64,000 nucleotides of DNA from Flavobacteriales bacterium (GCA_016722445.1 JADKIZ010000004.1:62001-126000), one strand, 5' to 3'; numbered from the stretch's first letter, positions 1-10,450 are shown. A program made the numbers and translations. The notes: generated from the sequence alone by a model not told the origin.

Positions 1-242
1 TTTGCGATTCTTCTGTGATGTGAAAAGGAATGCGTATTTTCGATGATGTGCATATCCTGAATACCCCATGACTCAACGGTTCTCTGAATTGCGCTGATAT
101 TTTGTGCTTGGTACAAATCTTCCAGCACAATGGTAATATGACGGGTACGTTGATTGACTACCTCTTCGAATAACCGACGTTTTCTTTCGGTGAGATGTTC
201 CGAGAGAATAGCATACAACTTTTCGTTTTTATCCCCAATCAT
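1..242 (-). CDS. TrmH/SpoU-family RNA 2'-O-methyltransferase, N-terminal part
   Basis: The window edge cuts this gene; only the first 80 codons are present. The start ATG is at 242-240, 38 bp after the stop of the upstream sugar transporter, so the two may be co-transcribed. The visible protein has a charged helical N-terminus (LTERKRRLFEEVV) followed by HITIVLEDLYQAQNISAIQRT and ESWGIQDMHIIE. This is the N-terminal signature of SpoU/TrmH methyltransferases, where the conserved N and R of the N-x-x-A-x-x-R segment begin the knotted SAM-binding domain. Members methylate the 2'-OH of a tRNA or rRNA guanosine. The C-terminal SAM-knot motifs are outside the window, so the exact substrate (tRNA Gm18 or rRNA) cannot be judged. 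Family assignment is fairly secure and the specific name is not. Confidence 0.8.
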   Translation of the reverse strand, partial: MIGDKNEKLYAILSEHLTERKRRLFEEVVNQRTRHITIVLEDLYQAQNISAIQRTVESWGIQDMHIIENTHSFSHHRRIA

Positions 243-279
243 GAGGGCTAAAATAAAGAGAAGGAACAAACAGGATCAA

Positions 280-1635
280 CTATCCTTTATTCATCCGAAT
301 CACATTATTCTCTTTCACATACATCACTGTAAGAGCTGCACATAGCATAAACACTCCTCCAAGAACGATGGCATAAATGGCATGACCATGATAGAGATGT
401 TTTACGATTGGGCCACCTACAATTCCATTGATGATTTGCGGCAGCGTGATGAAGAAATTGAAGATTCCCATATAAACACCCATTTTCCCAGCAGGAATAG
501 ATCCTGCGAGGATGGCATAAGGCATAGCCAAAATACTAGCCCAAGCGATACCGATACCGATCATCGGAAGATAAAGCGCAGTTTCATTGTGGATGAAAAA
601 AATGGAGATGAGTCCTATACCTCCCGCCAATAAAGAGAATGCATGGGTGCGTTTTCTGCCGATACGTTTGGCAACATAAGGCAGCATCAATGCATAGATG
701 GCAGAAACGCCATTGTAGACACCGAACAAAATGCCGACTTTATCTCCAACAGCGCTGGCTTGATTGGCGGCTTCTGGTGTCAATGGATGTCCGTCGGCAT
801 CAACAGGAATATTGAAAACGTGCTCAACCAGAGCAGGAGTGGTGAATACCCACATACTGAAAAGTGCAAACCACGTGAAAAACTGTACCAGTCCAAGTTG
901 TCGCATGGTAGCAGGCATCTTGGCAAAGTCGGTAAAGATTTCAGATAAACCCGCTTTGCTGTGCTCAGGTTCTCCATGTATTTGGGCATATTCTGCCGGC
1001 GGATATTCTTTCGCCTTCAGAATCGTGATAAGAATCGTGATGATGAAAACTGCCGCACCGATGTAAAATGAATAAATCACGTTGTCCGATGCCTGACCAG
1101 GAATTGCTTCGTTGGAAACTCCAAAATAGTGCAGGATAGATGGCATCCAAGAACCAGTAACCGCTCCTACACCAATGAGGAAAGTCTGTATTGTAAAACC
1201 AAAAGTTCTTTGATTATCCGGCAAGTTGTCCGCCACAAGAGCACGAAATGGTTCCATCGCGACATTAATACTGGCATCCATGAGCATGAGCATACCTGCG
1301 CCAATCATCAATGCGGATTTTGCTGCAAACCAACCACCACTATTTGGAAGGATGATCAATGAAAGACAACAAATGATTGTACCAGCTAAAAAATAAGGCT
1401 TCCTTCGACCCAGTCTATTCCACGTTCTGTCTGAATAATATCCGATAATGGGCTGAACGATCATACCTGTAAGTGGCGCCACCAGCCAAAACCAAGAAAG
1501 CTCATGTACATCTGCACCAAAATTTTGTAAGATTCTGGAGGCATTGCCATTCTGCAAAGCAAAGCCCATTTGAATGCCGAGAAATCCAAAACTCATATTC
1601 CAGATATCCCAAAAACCGAGTTGTCTTTTTTCCAT
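280..1635 (-). CDS. MFS sugar transporter, GPH/SLC45-like
   Basis: A predicted inner-membrane transporter of 451 aa with about twelve hydrophobic segments. I place the start at the internal Met (1635), whose N-terminus MEKRQLGFWDIWNMSFGF is typical of this Bacteroidota family; an in-frame Met 27 codons upstream (1716) would add a polar, unlikely leader. The loop between TM2 and TM3 carries DRTWNRLGRRKPYFLAG, matching the MFS/GPH loop signature (D-R-x(5)-G-R-R-K-P). Related Bacteroidota proteins are annotated as SLC45-type or maltose/oligosaccharide transporters that import sugars with H+ or Na+. No glycoside hydrolase or regulator lies beside it in the window, so the substrate is unknown. The next gene downstream is the methyltransferase, 37 bp away. 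Confidence 0.85.
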   Translation of the reverse strand: MEKRQLGFWDIWNMSFGFLGIQMGFALQNGNASRILQNFGADVHELSWFWLVAPLTGMIVQPIIGYYSDRTWNRLGRRKPYFLAGTIICCLSLIILPNSGGWFAAKSALMIGAGMLMLMDASINVAMEPFRALVADNLPDNQRTFGFTIQTFLIGVGAVTGSWMPSILHYFGVSNEAIPGQASDNVIYSFYIGAAVFIITILITILKAKEYPPAEYAQIHGEPEHSKAGLSEIFTDFAKMPATMRQLGLVQFFTWFALFSMWVFTTPALVEHVFNIPVDADGHPLTPEAANQASAVGDKVGILFGVYNGVSAIYALMLPYVAKRIGRKRTHAFSLLAGGIGLISIFFIHNETALYLPMIGIGIAWASILAMPYAILAGSIPAGKMGVYMGIFNFFITLPQIINGIVGGPIVKHLYHGHAIYAIVLGGVFMLCAALTVMYVKENNVIRMNKG

Positions 1636-2207
1636 TTTCGGAGGAGGTTTCTTGTTACTTGTGAAGGTTTGCGCAATATAAAAGAAAGTGTCAGATATAC
1701 ACTTATCAAGTGCCATTCTTTTGGATTGGATGCATTTCCAGTTTCTTTTGGATGGGTCGATTGAAGACGTGTTTTATTCCAAATTTTTAAAATAACCGCA
1801 AAGTTCACCAAGAATAATTGCCCAAAGTGCGCAAAGCTGACGTTACCGTATATGTTATGAAAATGACCAATTGGGCGCTCCTTAGTTTGAAAATTTCCGG
1901 TCCTTCAATACATCTCATTTCTTGTTAAAGCCTCTTCAGATTTGCGACTTGACAAAATCGACTTGACAAAATTTTGTCAAGTCGATTTTGTCAAGTGAAA
2001 TTTTGATGTGGTTTTGTGAAGACGCCTTTTTTGATCCGAATCGTGATGAATTACACAAGGTTCACCAAGATAGTTTGCCCAACGTGCACAGAAATGGTGT
2101 TACAGCATTTGGCAGTAATTATGTACTGGTTTTCCGCGCGCAAATAGGCTTCCCTTCAATGGGTTATGCACCATAACTCATCGTTTGAAGCCATACCACC
2201 AAAAAGA
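1636..2207. other. Gene-free region with repeats
   Basis: No convincing coding sequence. Short open frames here (for example at 1988-2176 on the plus strand) lack a family resemblance. The region holds two related degenerate segments (about 1800-1850 and 2056-2105, both reading GTTCACCAAGA then TTGCCCAA), a 50-bp perfect palindrome between them, and a terminator at its right end. Confidence 0.6.
1947..1996. repeat. 50-bp perfect palindrome with nested TTGACAAAAT units
   Basis: Positions 1947-1996 are exactly self-complementary about the centre 1971/1972, with 25 bp per arm and no loop. Each arm contains CTTGACAAAATCG followed by a second CTTGACAAAAT, so the unit occurs four times in alternating orientation. 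There is no T-tract on the outside as in an intrinsic terminator. It could be a cruciform, an operator for a dimeric or multimeric regulator, or a recombination relic; the sequence does not decide. Confidence 0.85.
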
Positions 2208-2239
2208 AAAAGCCCCCTCCGTTTCCGGAGGGGGCTTTT
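2208..2239. terminator. Bidirectional intrinsic terminator after the giant T9SS gene
   Basis: A 14-bp stem (2208-2221 with 2226-2239), core GCCCCCTCCG/CGGAGGGGGC, with loop TTTC. The outer A and T tracts supply a U-run on either strand. It sits 25 bp beyond the stop of the minus-strand giant gene, as expected for its transcription terminator. Confidence 0.9.
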
Positions 2240-2263
2240 CAATTAATTATTTAGATTGATTGA

Positions 2264-5200
2264 TTACTTGGTAACAACCATTCTCTCATTCATTACTTTA
2301 CCATCAACGGTGAACGTTACGTTATAAGCACCGTTAGCCAGAGGCTGAGCGAATGTAACGATAGTGTTCAATGAACCGTCAACAGTGAAGCGGTTGCTGT
2401 AAACTTCACGACCGAGTTCGTCAGTGATGCGAACGAATACGTTGTCTGATTCAACACCAGAAACGTTCAAGTTCACCATTTCACCGTTGTTCGGGTTAGG
2501 ATAGATATTGGCATCAACAGATACAGTGAGTGATTTCTCATTGTTGTTGTTGATTTCGCTATCAGGAGCCATAGCAGAAGCAGCAGTGCTGTTCACTTGG
2601 ATATCCTGAGCTGGGCCATAAGCACCTGTTCCATAAGTAAAGTTTGGACGGATTCTCACTCTCCATGCACCCATGTTAGCCTGCAGTGGAAGGTTTCCAA
2701 GCGGGAGATATGGAGTTGGAGTAGCAGTAGTGAACGTTGTATCAAGTCCAGTAGTTGCACCTCCACAAGCGTCGATTGGAGTAAACTCAAACGTGTAGTT
2801 GATTGCACCGCAAGCGTTTGGATTACCTGGCACTGGAGTACCAATGAGGTAATTGCTACGAAGCAAAGTAGCTGCACAACGTTGAGAAGCTTTCACTTCG
2901 ATCTGTGGTTGTGTACGGATGGTTACGTTATCACAATTAACAGACATTGATGTAGCACCATACACATAGATATCTTCAGCAGCACCAGCGCTTGGAAGCA
3001 GAGAGTACTTCACGTCAACTGCTACATCGTAGATACCATCGTATTGCAGAGCCAAAGCAGGCTGAGAAAGGGTAGTCAAACCGTTGGTACCAGTAAGAGC
3101 AGTAGGTCCAACAGGAGCACCACCACCAACACCGGTGAAGTTGAAGTCATAAGTAACACCCTGAGCTGGAGTACCACGGTACTGAGCTTTGTATGCGTCA
3201 CAAAGACCGAAACCAGTCATTGGAATAGCATAAGAACACCATGATGGCATCAAATGCTGGATACAAAGTTGGAATGCACCGCTACCGCCTGGAGCATTCA
3301 CAGCACCAGTAGATACATAATAAGTTGTACCAGGAGTCAGACCATCTGCATTCAGACGTTCAAAGTCACCTGTACCTACAGAAGAGTTCTCTGCATCTAC
3401 GAGGATGTAAGCACCGTTGATATCTCTGTAATACAAACCGATCATATCGTCAATTACAGAGCTAGTCATGGTGATAGACACCGCAGTTGACTGAGCTACG
3501 AAACGATACCAAGTATCAGCACCACTACCTGATGACTCAGGGGAGTTGGTTGCTGAAGTAGTTGAACCATTGATAGGATAGCAGTTCGGATAGTTTGTAT
3601 TCGAGCTGTAAGCCACGCTGGTAGCAAATGTTGGGATATCGTTAGGAATAATTGGAGGAGCAATTGTGATAGAGTAATCTTCGATTTCTCCGTAGCAATC
3701 ATCAACGCAATAGTCTGTTGAACCGATAGGACCAAAGAAGTTACACATCACGCGCATTCTGTGCGTTCCGTAAACCACGTTAGAGCTTGGTACACCGATA
3801 CTGAAAGTAGTACTTGCAGCAGAAGATGATGTAGCACCCATAAATTCGAGTGGGTCATCAAAGTCACCGTCGTTATCTACATCGATCCATGCAGCGTAGT
3901 ATTCAGTGAAACCACCAGAAGTAGCCACGCTGAGGGTATAAGTAGAACCTTGATACATGGTACAAGTAGTAACACCACTTACTGGAGCATACTCGAAATA
4001 TCCAGTTGGATTAGAACAACCAGTGCCGAGGTTCGCCATGATTGTCACTGCAGATGGATCGAGTACCGAAACGTTGTTCAGGTTATCATCTGTACAACCT
4101 GTGCAAATGAAACCATCATCAACGAATGAACCGAAGCAATACTCAGCAGTAATGTTGATGTAGTTGTTACGTGTAAATGAATCAGAACCTGTACAAGTTG
4201 TAATAGTCATTGTTGCACTGTAGTTACCTGGTTCATTGAATTGAACTTCAGGTTCACGATCAGTTGCAGATGTACCGTTCACATAAGTAACAGTGTTAGG
4301 AGACCATGTCCATGCGTATGTCGCACCATTTACATTGGTTGAGTTGTTGGTAATAACGTGAGTTGTAGTAATACCACCAGTTGTACCAGTTGTTGGTGAA
4401 GCAGACCATGTAGCTACAGGAGGAGCTGTAGTAACAATTACAGGAACGAAAGCTGTATCAGAGAAGCAAAGGGTGATATCATCCTGAACAATCAAACCGT
4501 AATTTGTTGTTACAGAAGGAGAAGCCGTTGCGGTTGACTGATCAACTGCACCTGTAATTTCAGCAGCTGGTAACCATTCGAAAGAATAAGTATGAGGTGG
4601 TTCACCCAACCATCCTTCCGGAGATGATACATTCCAAGGACCTAAGTTACGACCTGTTGGAACACCACCATCAGTACCGGCAGTATTTTCAATACCCACA
4701 ACTTTATTGGAAGTGGTATTACCACCAGTAGTTTGAAGGAAAATTCTAACCTGACCGGTTGTTTCATACAATTCGATCTGACCAGTTACTTCACCACCAC
4801 CAGAGTAGAAATCTGCTGTGTAAGAAATAGCGAAATAACGGTTAGGAGCAGTACCACCAGTCCAGTAACGGAGGGAGTTAGTTGCACCATCCATTACAAG
4901 GTCAGCCCAGCAAAGTGCAACGAAACCGTTTACACCACCAACGCTTGGAATAGCTCCAGGGGTGAAACCTGTGTTTGCAGAAGCGAACTGAATGTTACCA
5001 TTAGTACTTGCATTACAAGCAGTATAAGGCACTCCGAAGAAATCGAATGTGAATCGGAGTGGAAGGCCAGACCAAGTACCATCATCGAGGTCACCTGGCA
5101 AGCCATCTGTTGGAACCACATCAACACCTGAAGTAACCACTGTTGTTACTGTCCAACCAGTACTTGACTGTGGAGAGTAACCTAGTGAAATAAAGCTAAA

Positions 5201-8200
5201 GCTGGTAGCGCTTACGTTTGAGTTCAAAGTAGCAGTACCGCCAGTACATACAGAGTCAACATCGGTAGTTGGAGTAACAGTCGGAATAGCATACACACTC
5301 ACGCTAGTACTAGCGCTGGTGTAGCAATATCCATCGTCACCAGTTACAGTGAATGCACTTGAAGAAACAACTGGGGAAGCAGTTGTAGAAGGACCAACCA
5401 ATGTAGAAAGAAGCGGACTAGCATCCCATGTGTAAGAGTATGGAGCAGTAGAAGACGCTGTCAAATTCGCACTGAAAGGACCTACACCACAATTGGTAGG
5501 AGAACTATTAGCGATAGCGATTGTATCCGCTACTTGGTAGACCAACTCAACCAACTGAGCTGGACCTTCGCAAGAACCGTTGTCCAATGTAACCCAAAGT
5601 GAATCTGTAGCAGCCAAAGAAGCTGTAGTATAAGGATCGTTGTATGGGTTAGCGAGGAATACTTCGCTTGTCATAGCAGCATCATCATAGTAGTGAGCAC
5701 TCCAACCAGCAGAACCACCGGCAGAAACTGCCATAGTTACTGTTTGATCGCCACAGAAGTTGATCGTATTGCTAGTAGAAACTTGACTGAAATCACCTTC
5801 ACCAGTAACAGTTGGAGCTGAAGGAGGTGCAATTACAGTTACATAAACTGAATCTGGGCTTGCAGAGTTGTCGCAACCAGAAACGTTGTCTGTGATAAGG
5901 AGTTCGTAACCCACGGTTGCAGGCACAACTGTTGTTGGAAGACCAACAGCATTCGCACCGGTAAGTGAACCGCTGATTTCACCAGAAGGAGACCAAGCAA
6001 AAGTGTAATCCACTGGAGGAATAAAGCCCCAAGCGAAGTTTGTTGCAAGGATAGTTCCGGTATTTCCGCTCCAAATACCACCGGCACAACGAGGAGCAGC
6101 AGCACCAATGGTACCATCTCCGTTGTTTACACCGATAGATTTAGCGCCTGTACCTGAAGCTTCGTCAACGTGAATTTCAAAGTAACCAGTTGTTTCATGA
6201 AGTTGAAGCTGCATGGTGTAGTTACCGTTAGCTGCAAAACCAGATACATTGGTGTAATCAAGAACAAAGATTCTATTTGGTGCAGTACCAGTTGTGAAAT
6301 AAGAAATGTCAGAACCAGCAACACCTGCGTTCAAGTCAACAGCACAAAGAGCAATCATATTCAATGGCTCAGTAGCACTTGGAAGTCCAGCAAACAAGAA
6401 GTCAGCAAGACCGCCTGGGTTTGCACCATTGTAAGTACCGAACATGGCATTACCATTTGTACCGACATTGATATAGTTGAAGTTTGTTCCGAAGAAATTG
6501 AAAGTGAATCCAAGTGGAATGCTATCCCATCCGGCATCATCAAGTGGACAGAAATTACAGTTTTCTGTAGGAGTCATTTCCACACCATTCTGAACCAGAT
6601 AATTGGCAGAACCTGAAGTCAGTTTATTGTATGAAGGAGCAGACAGACAAGGAGTTACTGAGAAGTTACCTTGTGTTACACCTGAAGACAATACTGTAGA
6701 ATCACCCACACAAATGGTATCAGGTGTAGCAGTAATCGTCGGATTAGGGAAATCATAAACACTTAATGATTTCGCAACTGAAGTCTGACAACCAGTAGTT
6801 CCGTTCACGGCTGATACTGTAGATGCAGTTGTAACATCTGAAGTTACTGACGCCGAGCCTGAACCATTATCAGAGAATGTCAATGCATTACCATCGTTGG
6901 TCCAAGTGTAGGTATAAGAACCGCCACTTGTAGCTTGATAATCCATCACATAAGTAGGACCTACACCGCAATTGGTATCATTATCTGGACCCAAAGAATT
7001 GATGGTAACAGCTGGAGCCGCTGAGTAACCGAATGCCATTGCTGTACGAGCAGCAGAACTGCAAATACCGTTATAGTATTCAACCCACAATGTGTCATTT
7101 GCACTACTTGCAGTTAAACGAGTGTAAGAATCGCTTGCACCCATAGCACCAGTTTGAAGTGGTGAACCACCAGTAGAAGCGTTATACCAACGCACGAATT
7201 CGCTTGCACCACCAGCAGGAGCTGTAGCCGTCAAAATTTGTGGGCTACAGAAAGCGTGTGGAGAAGCAGTTGCACTACCAGAACCCAAGTTTGCACCATA
7301 ACCTGTCAAACCCGATGGATTTGATGGTGTAGTAAGAACTGTGATATCAAAGTTGTCTGTAGTTGAACAACCATTGGTTTGGTTCAACGCAGTTACACCC
7401 ATTGTAGTGGTAGTAGAGATCGTGTTTGTAGTAACACTGAACAAGTTTGTACCTGTATTCGAACCACTGATGTCACCAGAAGGTGTCCATGTCATGGTGT
7501 AGTTAGCAGGTGGAGCGAATCTCCAAGCTTCAGGAGTAGCAATAGTTCCAGTGAAACTGTTACGACCAGGAGCTGCAGAACCTACTGTACCTGTGCTGTT
7601 TTGAACACCAATGGTTTTAGAGTTTGTTCCGAGTGCTTTTTCAACGTGAATTTCAACAATACCAGTTGTTTCGTAACAAATCACTTGAAGTGTTTGTTGT
7701 GGGTTACCCACTCCGCAACAAGTTGGTACGTTTTTGTATTCGAGAACGAATCTTCTGTTTGGAGCGTAACCAAAAGTCTCGTAACGGATAGAACCTGGGT
7801 TCGTACCGGCACCAGTCAAATAAAGGTCATTGGCAGACATGAAGATTGCGCTGAGAGGATCAACCCCGTTAGGAAGTGCGCCGATGGTATAATCACCCAA
7901 AGCAGTTCCATTGTATGCACCGAATTGCATAACACCATTGGTACCAACGTTCACAGTGGTGTAGTTTGTACCGAGGAAGTCGAAAGTGAATCCAAGAGGA
8001 ATACCACTCCAACCGCCATCATCGAGCGAACCAGAAGCAAGTGCAGGAGTTGCTACACCTGAAGTCGCAAGGGTTGCTGGAGATACAAATGTTACTGGAG
8101 CATAAGTGATAGAAGAAACTGAGAATGCACCAGCGCTCAAACCAGAGTTCAAGCCAACTGCGCCACCAGGTGAACAAAGACTGTCATTTGGTGTAGCAGT

Positions 8201-10450
8201 GATAACTGGAGTACCAGAACCATAAATACCAATAGAATTTACGGCTGTATTGTTGCAACCACCGAAGCTTCCGGTTAATTGAATAGAAGAGACAGCACCA
8301 ACGCTTCCGCTTACTGTGAAATTCACAGAGTCAGGAGCAACAATTGAAGTACCAGGAGTACCTTCCAACTGTGACCAAGACCAAGTATAGCCTGGATCAG
8401 GTGAGGCAGAAGCTTTGAGGTGGGCTACGCCACCGGTACCACAGAAGTAAATTGCGTCGGAAGTAATAACCGGTGCAGAAAGCACGATTACATTCACTTG
8501 CATTGCGGCAGTTGAGTCAACAAGACCCGAGTTCGAGCAAGTTACAAAACCTTTGAACCACATTGTATCAGTGATGGCAGCTGTAGTATAAGTAACGCCA
8601 GTAGCACCGCTAATGTCAGTGAAAGTACCAGCAACACCTGTTGTAGATTGTTTCCACTGATAAGAAATTCCACCGCCAGTAGAGTAACCTGAACCAAGAT
8701 TCAAGTTTACTGCACCGGAGTTACAAATAGGGGAACTTACTGGAGTGGCAGAAGCGCCAGTACCAACTGTAGGTGCGCCAGAACAAGAAACCTGAACAGA
8801 GAAATCGTCAAATCCCATGTAGTTTGGGTTTACTGTAGAGTTTACACGTACAGCAAAATAATACGTACCTGTAGAACCAGGAGTAAACTGACGAGCAAGT
8901 TGTGTATAAGATGTATTTGTTGCACCCGATACCAATGCTCCCAACTGGGTAGCACCTGCAGCAACTTGTGAAGTATTAACGAAGGCACCGATATCAGTCC
9001 AACCAGTTAATCCATCTGTTACATAATAACTAGAGAATTCGTAAGTAACACCCGCAGTCAAGCTGAATGGTGGTGACCACATGTAGCTATTCGTTTCGCT
9101 CCAGTCGCAAAGAAGGAATCTTGTACCAGTGCGTGGAGTTATTGGTGATTGTCCAGAGCTGGAAGCCAATCCGCCCGTACCAACCTCAGCCCAACAAGTT
9201 GGATAGCTAGTAGTACCTGTTGTGACAACACTTTCCCAACCATCGCTCCAAGGCAATGATGCTGGATTACATAGCGTCGTAAAAGTACCTGTTAGAGCAT
9301 ATCCATCACCGGACCCAGCAGCATTTGGAATGTGCGAGTATGGAGCGAAGTTAGAACCGTTGAAAGCTTGAACTCTTACCTGGTAAGAAGTAGCGGCAGC
9401 AAGACCAGTCAAAGTCACAGAAGCACCTGTAACTGGGTTACCAGACCAGTTTGTCCAAGAGCATGTTCCTGGAACGCGATATTGCACATTGTATTGAGCA
9501 GCACCACCAGGAGCAGTCCAGCTCACAGTAGCACCTGCGTTTGTGATTGAACTAACCGCACTGAACGTTCTAACCGGAGTCACTGTTGACTGCGGTGACC
9601 ATGTATAAAGAAGGTCAGTAGGAATGTTCATGTTGGTGTTCGCATTGCTATTTGTCAAGTTGGCATTGTTTGCCTGACCTGCTACAGCATTCGACCAGTT
9701 ACAAGTAGTTCCAGCAGGAATATTCAACAAACGCAAATTGTTCACGTTAGTAGCCCAAGTGTTATTGGTTCCTTTCAAACCGACCTGAACTGTTGTAGAA
9801 GTAGCATCACCTTGTGGGCAAGCACCATAATTCACTTCAATATATCCAGGTTTTGTGGAGTGAGAATCTTCATACAACAAAATTTGGAAATTGAGACGAC
9901 GTGTCACCGCATCGTTATTAGCGTAATTTTTGAAATTTTTCCACTGGATAACAAGAACTTCATCGGTACCCGAGCCCAACAACTGCCAGCTGATATCACC
10001 GGGAGTAGCAGAAGCGGTGCTGAATGCGTTCAGGTCAGCTGCATAAGCAGCAATAAGACCTGAAGAAGTTCCACCACTTGGGTTTGCACTGCTTATTGCA
10101 GTATAAGGACTAGTGGTCCAAATTGCAGTGCTGAAACCAACGTAACCATTGGTATTAATGTTCACGTCTGTCTTGGCAACACCGCCATACGTGAAAACCC
10201 ACGTACCAGCAGGTGTAATTCTGTAGTTCACGTCATCAAGTGAAGTGACACCCGTAGTAGTGGTGGCAGTTCCCAATACCGTTGGAGACGGTAACGCAGT
10301 ATAGGTACTCGTGCCAGATGCAAAGCTATAATTAGCCATTGTTGTCTGAGCACCAGCATTTATTGACCACAACCCCGTCAGGAGAAGCAGGCAACACAGA
10401 ACACGAAATAAACGCGTAGGCGTTTCAGTCAGTTTGTAACTGTTTGTCAT
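2264..10450 (-). CDS. Giant secreted multidomain T9SS type A protein (2728 aa)
   Basis: A surface or secreted protein. I choose the start at 10450 because it gives a clean signal peptide (hydrophobic VLCCLLLLTGLWS, cleavage near NAGAQ); the frame stays open for 77 codons upstream without one. Visible order, in residues: N-terminal DDVNYR beta domain (~40-250); fibronectin-III-like (~290-375); MAM-like region beginning PWSDGWES (~400-555); three long related modules beginning LDD-x-x-W-x-x-(I/L)-P-L at ~810, ~1300 and ~1790, each containing NVGTNG or similar and ETTG; Ig-like spacers; a PKD-like segment (~2045-2085); a GEVED domain with D-rich YAAWIDVDNDGDFDDP and GEIEDYSITI (~2180-2260); a pre-peptidase-like domain; and a C-terminal T9SS sorting domain from IYPNPNNGE (~2645-2728). 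Such proteins are exported by Sec and then T9SS and often act in adhesion. No catalytic motif was recognised. Confidence 0.9.
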   Translation of the reverse strand: MTNSYKLTETPTRLFRVLCCLLLLTGLWSINAGAQTTMANYSFASGTSTYTALPSPTVLGTATTTTGVTSLDDVNYRITPAGTWVFTYGGVAKTDVNINTNGYVGFSTAIWTTSPYTAISSANPSGGTSSGLIAAYAADLNAFSTASATPGDISWQLLGSGTDEVLVIQWKNFKNYANNDAVTRRLNFQILLYEDSHSTKPGYIEVNYGACPQGDATSTTVQVGLKGTNNTWATNVNNLRLLNIPAGTTCNWSNAVAGQANNANLTNSNANTNMNIPTDLLYTWSPQSTVTPVRTFSAVSSITNAGATVSWTAPGGAAQYNVQYRVPGTCSWTNWSGNPVTGASVTLTGLAAATSYQVRVQAFNGSNFAPYSHIPNAAGSGDGYALTGTFTTLCNPASLPWSDGWESVVTTGTTSYPTCWAEVGTGGLASSSGQSPITPRTGTRFLLCDWSETNSYMWSPPFSLTAGVTYEFSSYYVTDGLTGWTDIGAFVNTSQVAAGATQLGALVSGATNTSYTQLARQFTPGSTGTYYFAVRVNSTVNPNYMGFDDFSVQVSCSGAPTVGTGASATPVSSPICNSGAVNLNLGSGYSTGGGISYQWKQSTTGVAGTFTDISGATGVTYTTAAITDTMWFKGFVTCSNSGLVDSTAAMQVNVIVLSAPVITSDAIYFCGTGGVAHLKASASPDPGYTWSWSQLEGTPGTSIVAPDSVNFTVSGSVGAVSSIQLTGSFGGCNNTAVNSIGIYGSGTPVITATPNDSLCSPGGAVGLNSGLSAGAFSVSSITYAPVTFVSPATLATSGVATPALASGSLDDGGWSGIPLGFTFDFLGTNYTTVNVGTNGVMQFGAYNGTALGDYTIGALPNGVDPLSAIFMSANDLYLTGAGTNPGSIRYETFGYAPNRRFVLEYKNVPTCCGVGNPQQTLQVICYETTGIVEIHVEKALGTNSKTIGVQNSTGTVGSAAPGRNSFTGTIATPEAWRFAPPANYTMTWTPSGDISGSNTGTNLFSVTTNTISTTTTMGVTALNQTNGCSTTDNFDITVLTTPSNPSGLTGYGANLGSGSATASPHAFCSPQILTATAPAGGASEFVRWYNASTGGSPLQTGAMGASDSYTRLTASSANDTLWVEYYNGICSSAARTAMAFGYSAAPAVTINSLGPDNDTNCGVGPTYVMDYQATSGGSYTYTWTNDGNALTFSDNGSGSASVTSDVTTASTVSAVNGTTGCQTSVAKSLSVYDFPNPTITATPDTICVGDSTVLSSGVTQGNFSVTPCLSAPSYNKLTSGSANYLVQNGVEMTPTENCNFCPLDDAGWDSIPLGFTFNFFGTNFNYINVGTNGNAMFGTYNGANPGGLADFLFAGLPSATEPLNMIALCAVDLNAGVAGSDISYFTTGTAPNRIFVLDYTNVSGFAANGNYTMQLQLHETTGYFEIHVDEASGTGAKSIGVNNGDGTIGAAAPRCAGGIWSGNTGTILATNFAWGFIPPVDYTFAWSPSGEISGSLTGANAVGLPTTVVPATVGYELLITDNVSGCDNSASPDSVYVTVIAPPSAPTVTGEGDFSQVSTSNTINFCGDQTVTMAVSAGGSAGWSAHYYDDAAMTSEVFLANPYNDPYTTASLAATDSLWVTLDNGSCEGPAQLVELVYQVADTIAIANSSPTNCGVGPFSANLTASSTAPYSYTWDASPLLSTLVGPSTTASPVVSSSAFTVTGDDGYCYTSASTSVSVYAIPTVTPTTDVDSVCTGGTATLNSNVSATSFSFISLGYSPQSSTGWTVTTVVTSGVDVVPTDGLPGDLDDGTWSGLPLRFTFDFFGVPYTACNASTNGNIQFASANTGFTPGAIPSVGGVNGFVALCWADLVMDGATNSLRYWTGGTAPNRYFAISYTADFYSGGGEVTGQIELYETTGQVRIFLQTTGGNTTSNKVVGIENTAGTDGGVPTGRNLGPWNVSSPEGWLGEPPHTYSFEWLPAAEITGAVDQSTATASPSVTTNYGLIVQDDITLCFSDTAFVPVIVTTAPPVATWSASPTTGTTGGITTTHVITNNSTNVNGATYAWTWSPNTVTYVNGTSATDREPEVQFNEPGNYSATMTITTCTGSDSFTRNNYINITAEYCFGSFVDDGFICTGCTDDNLNNVSVLDPSAVTIMANLGTGCSNPTGYFEYAPVSGVTTCTMYQGSTYTLSVATSGGFTEYYAAWIDVDNDGDFDDPLEFMGATSSSAASTTFSIGVPSSNVVYGTHRMRVMCNFFGPIGSTDYCVDDCYGEIEDYSITIAPPIIPNDIPTFATSVAYSSNTNYPNCYPINGSTTSATNSPESSGSGADTWYRFVAQSTAVSITMTSSVIDDMIGLYYRDINGAYILVDAENSSVGTGDFERLNADGLTPGTTYYVSTGAVNAPGGSGAFQLCIQHLMPSWCSYAIPMTGFGLCDAYKAQYRGTPAQGVTYDFNFTGVGGGAPVGPTALTGTNGLTTLSQPALALQYDGIYDVAVDVKYSLLPSAGAAEDIYVYGATSMSVNCDNVTIRTQPQIEVKASQRCAATLLRSNYLIGTPVPGNPNACGAINYTFEFTPIDACGGATTGLDTTFTTATPTPYLPLGNLPLQANMGAWRVRIRPNFTYGTGAYGPAQDIQVNSTAASAMAPDSEINNNNEKSLTVSVDANIYPNPNNGEMVNLNVSGVESDNVFVRITDELGREVYSNRFTVDGSLNTIVTFAQPLANGAYNVTFTVDGKVMNERMVVTK

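Noticed and set aside
1988..2176. Small plus-strand gene in the first intergenic region
   Set aside because: It starts inside the palindrome and runs through the degenerate repeat, with no recognisable product.
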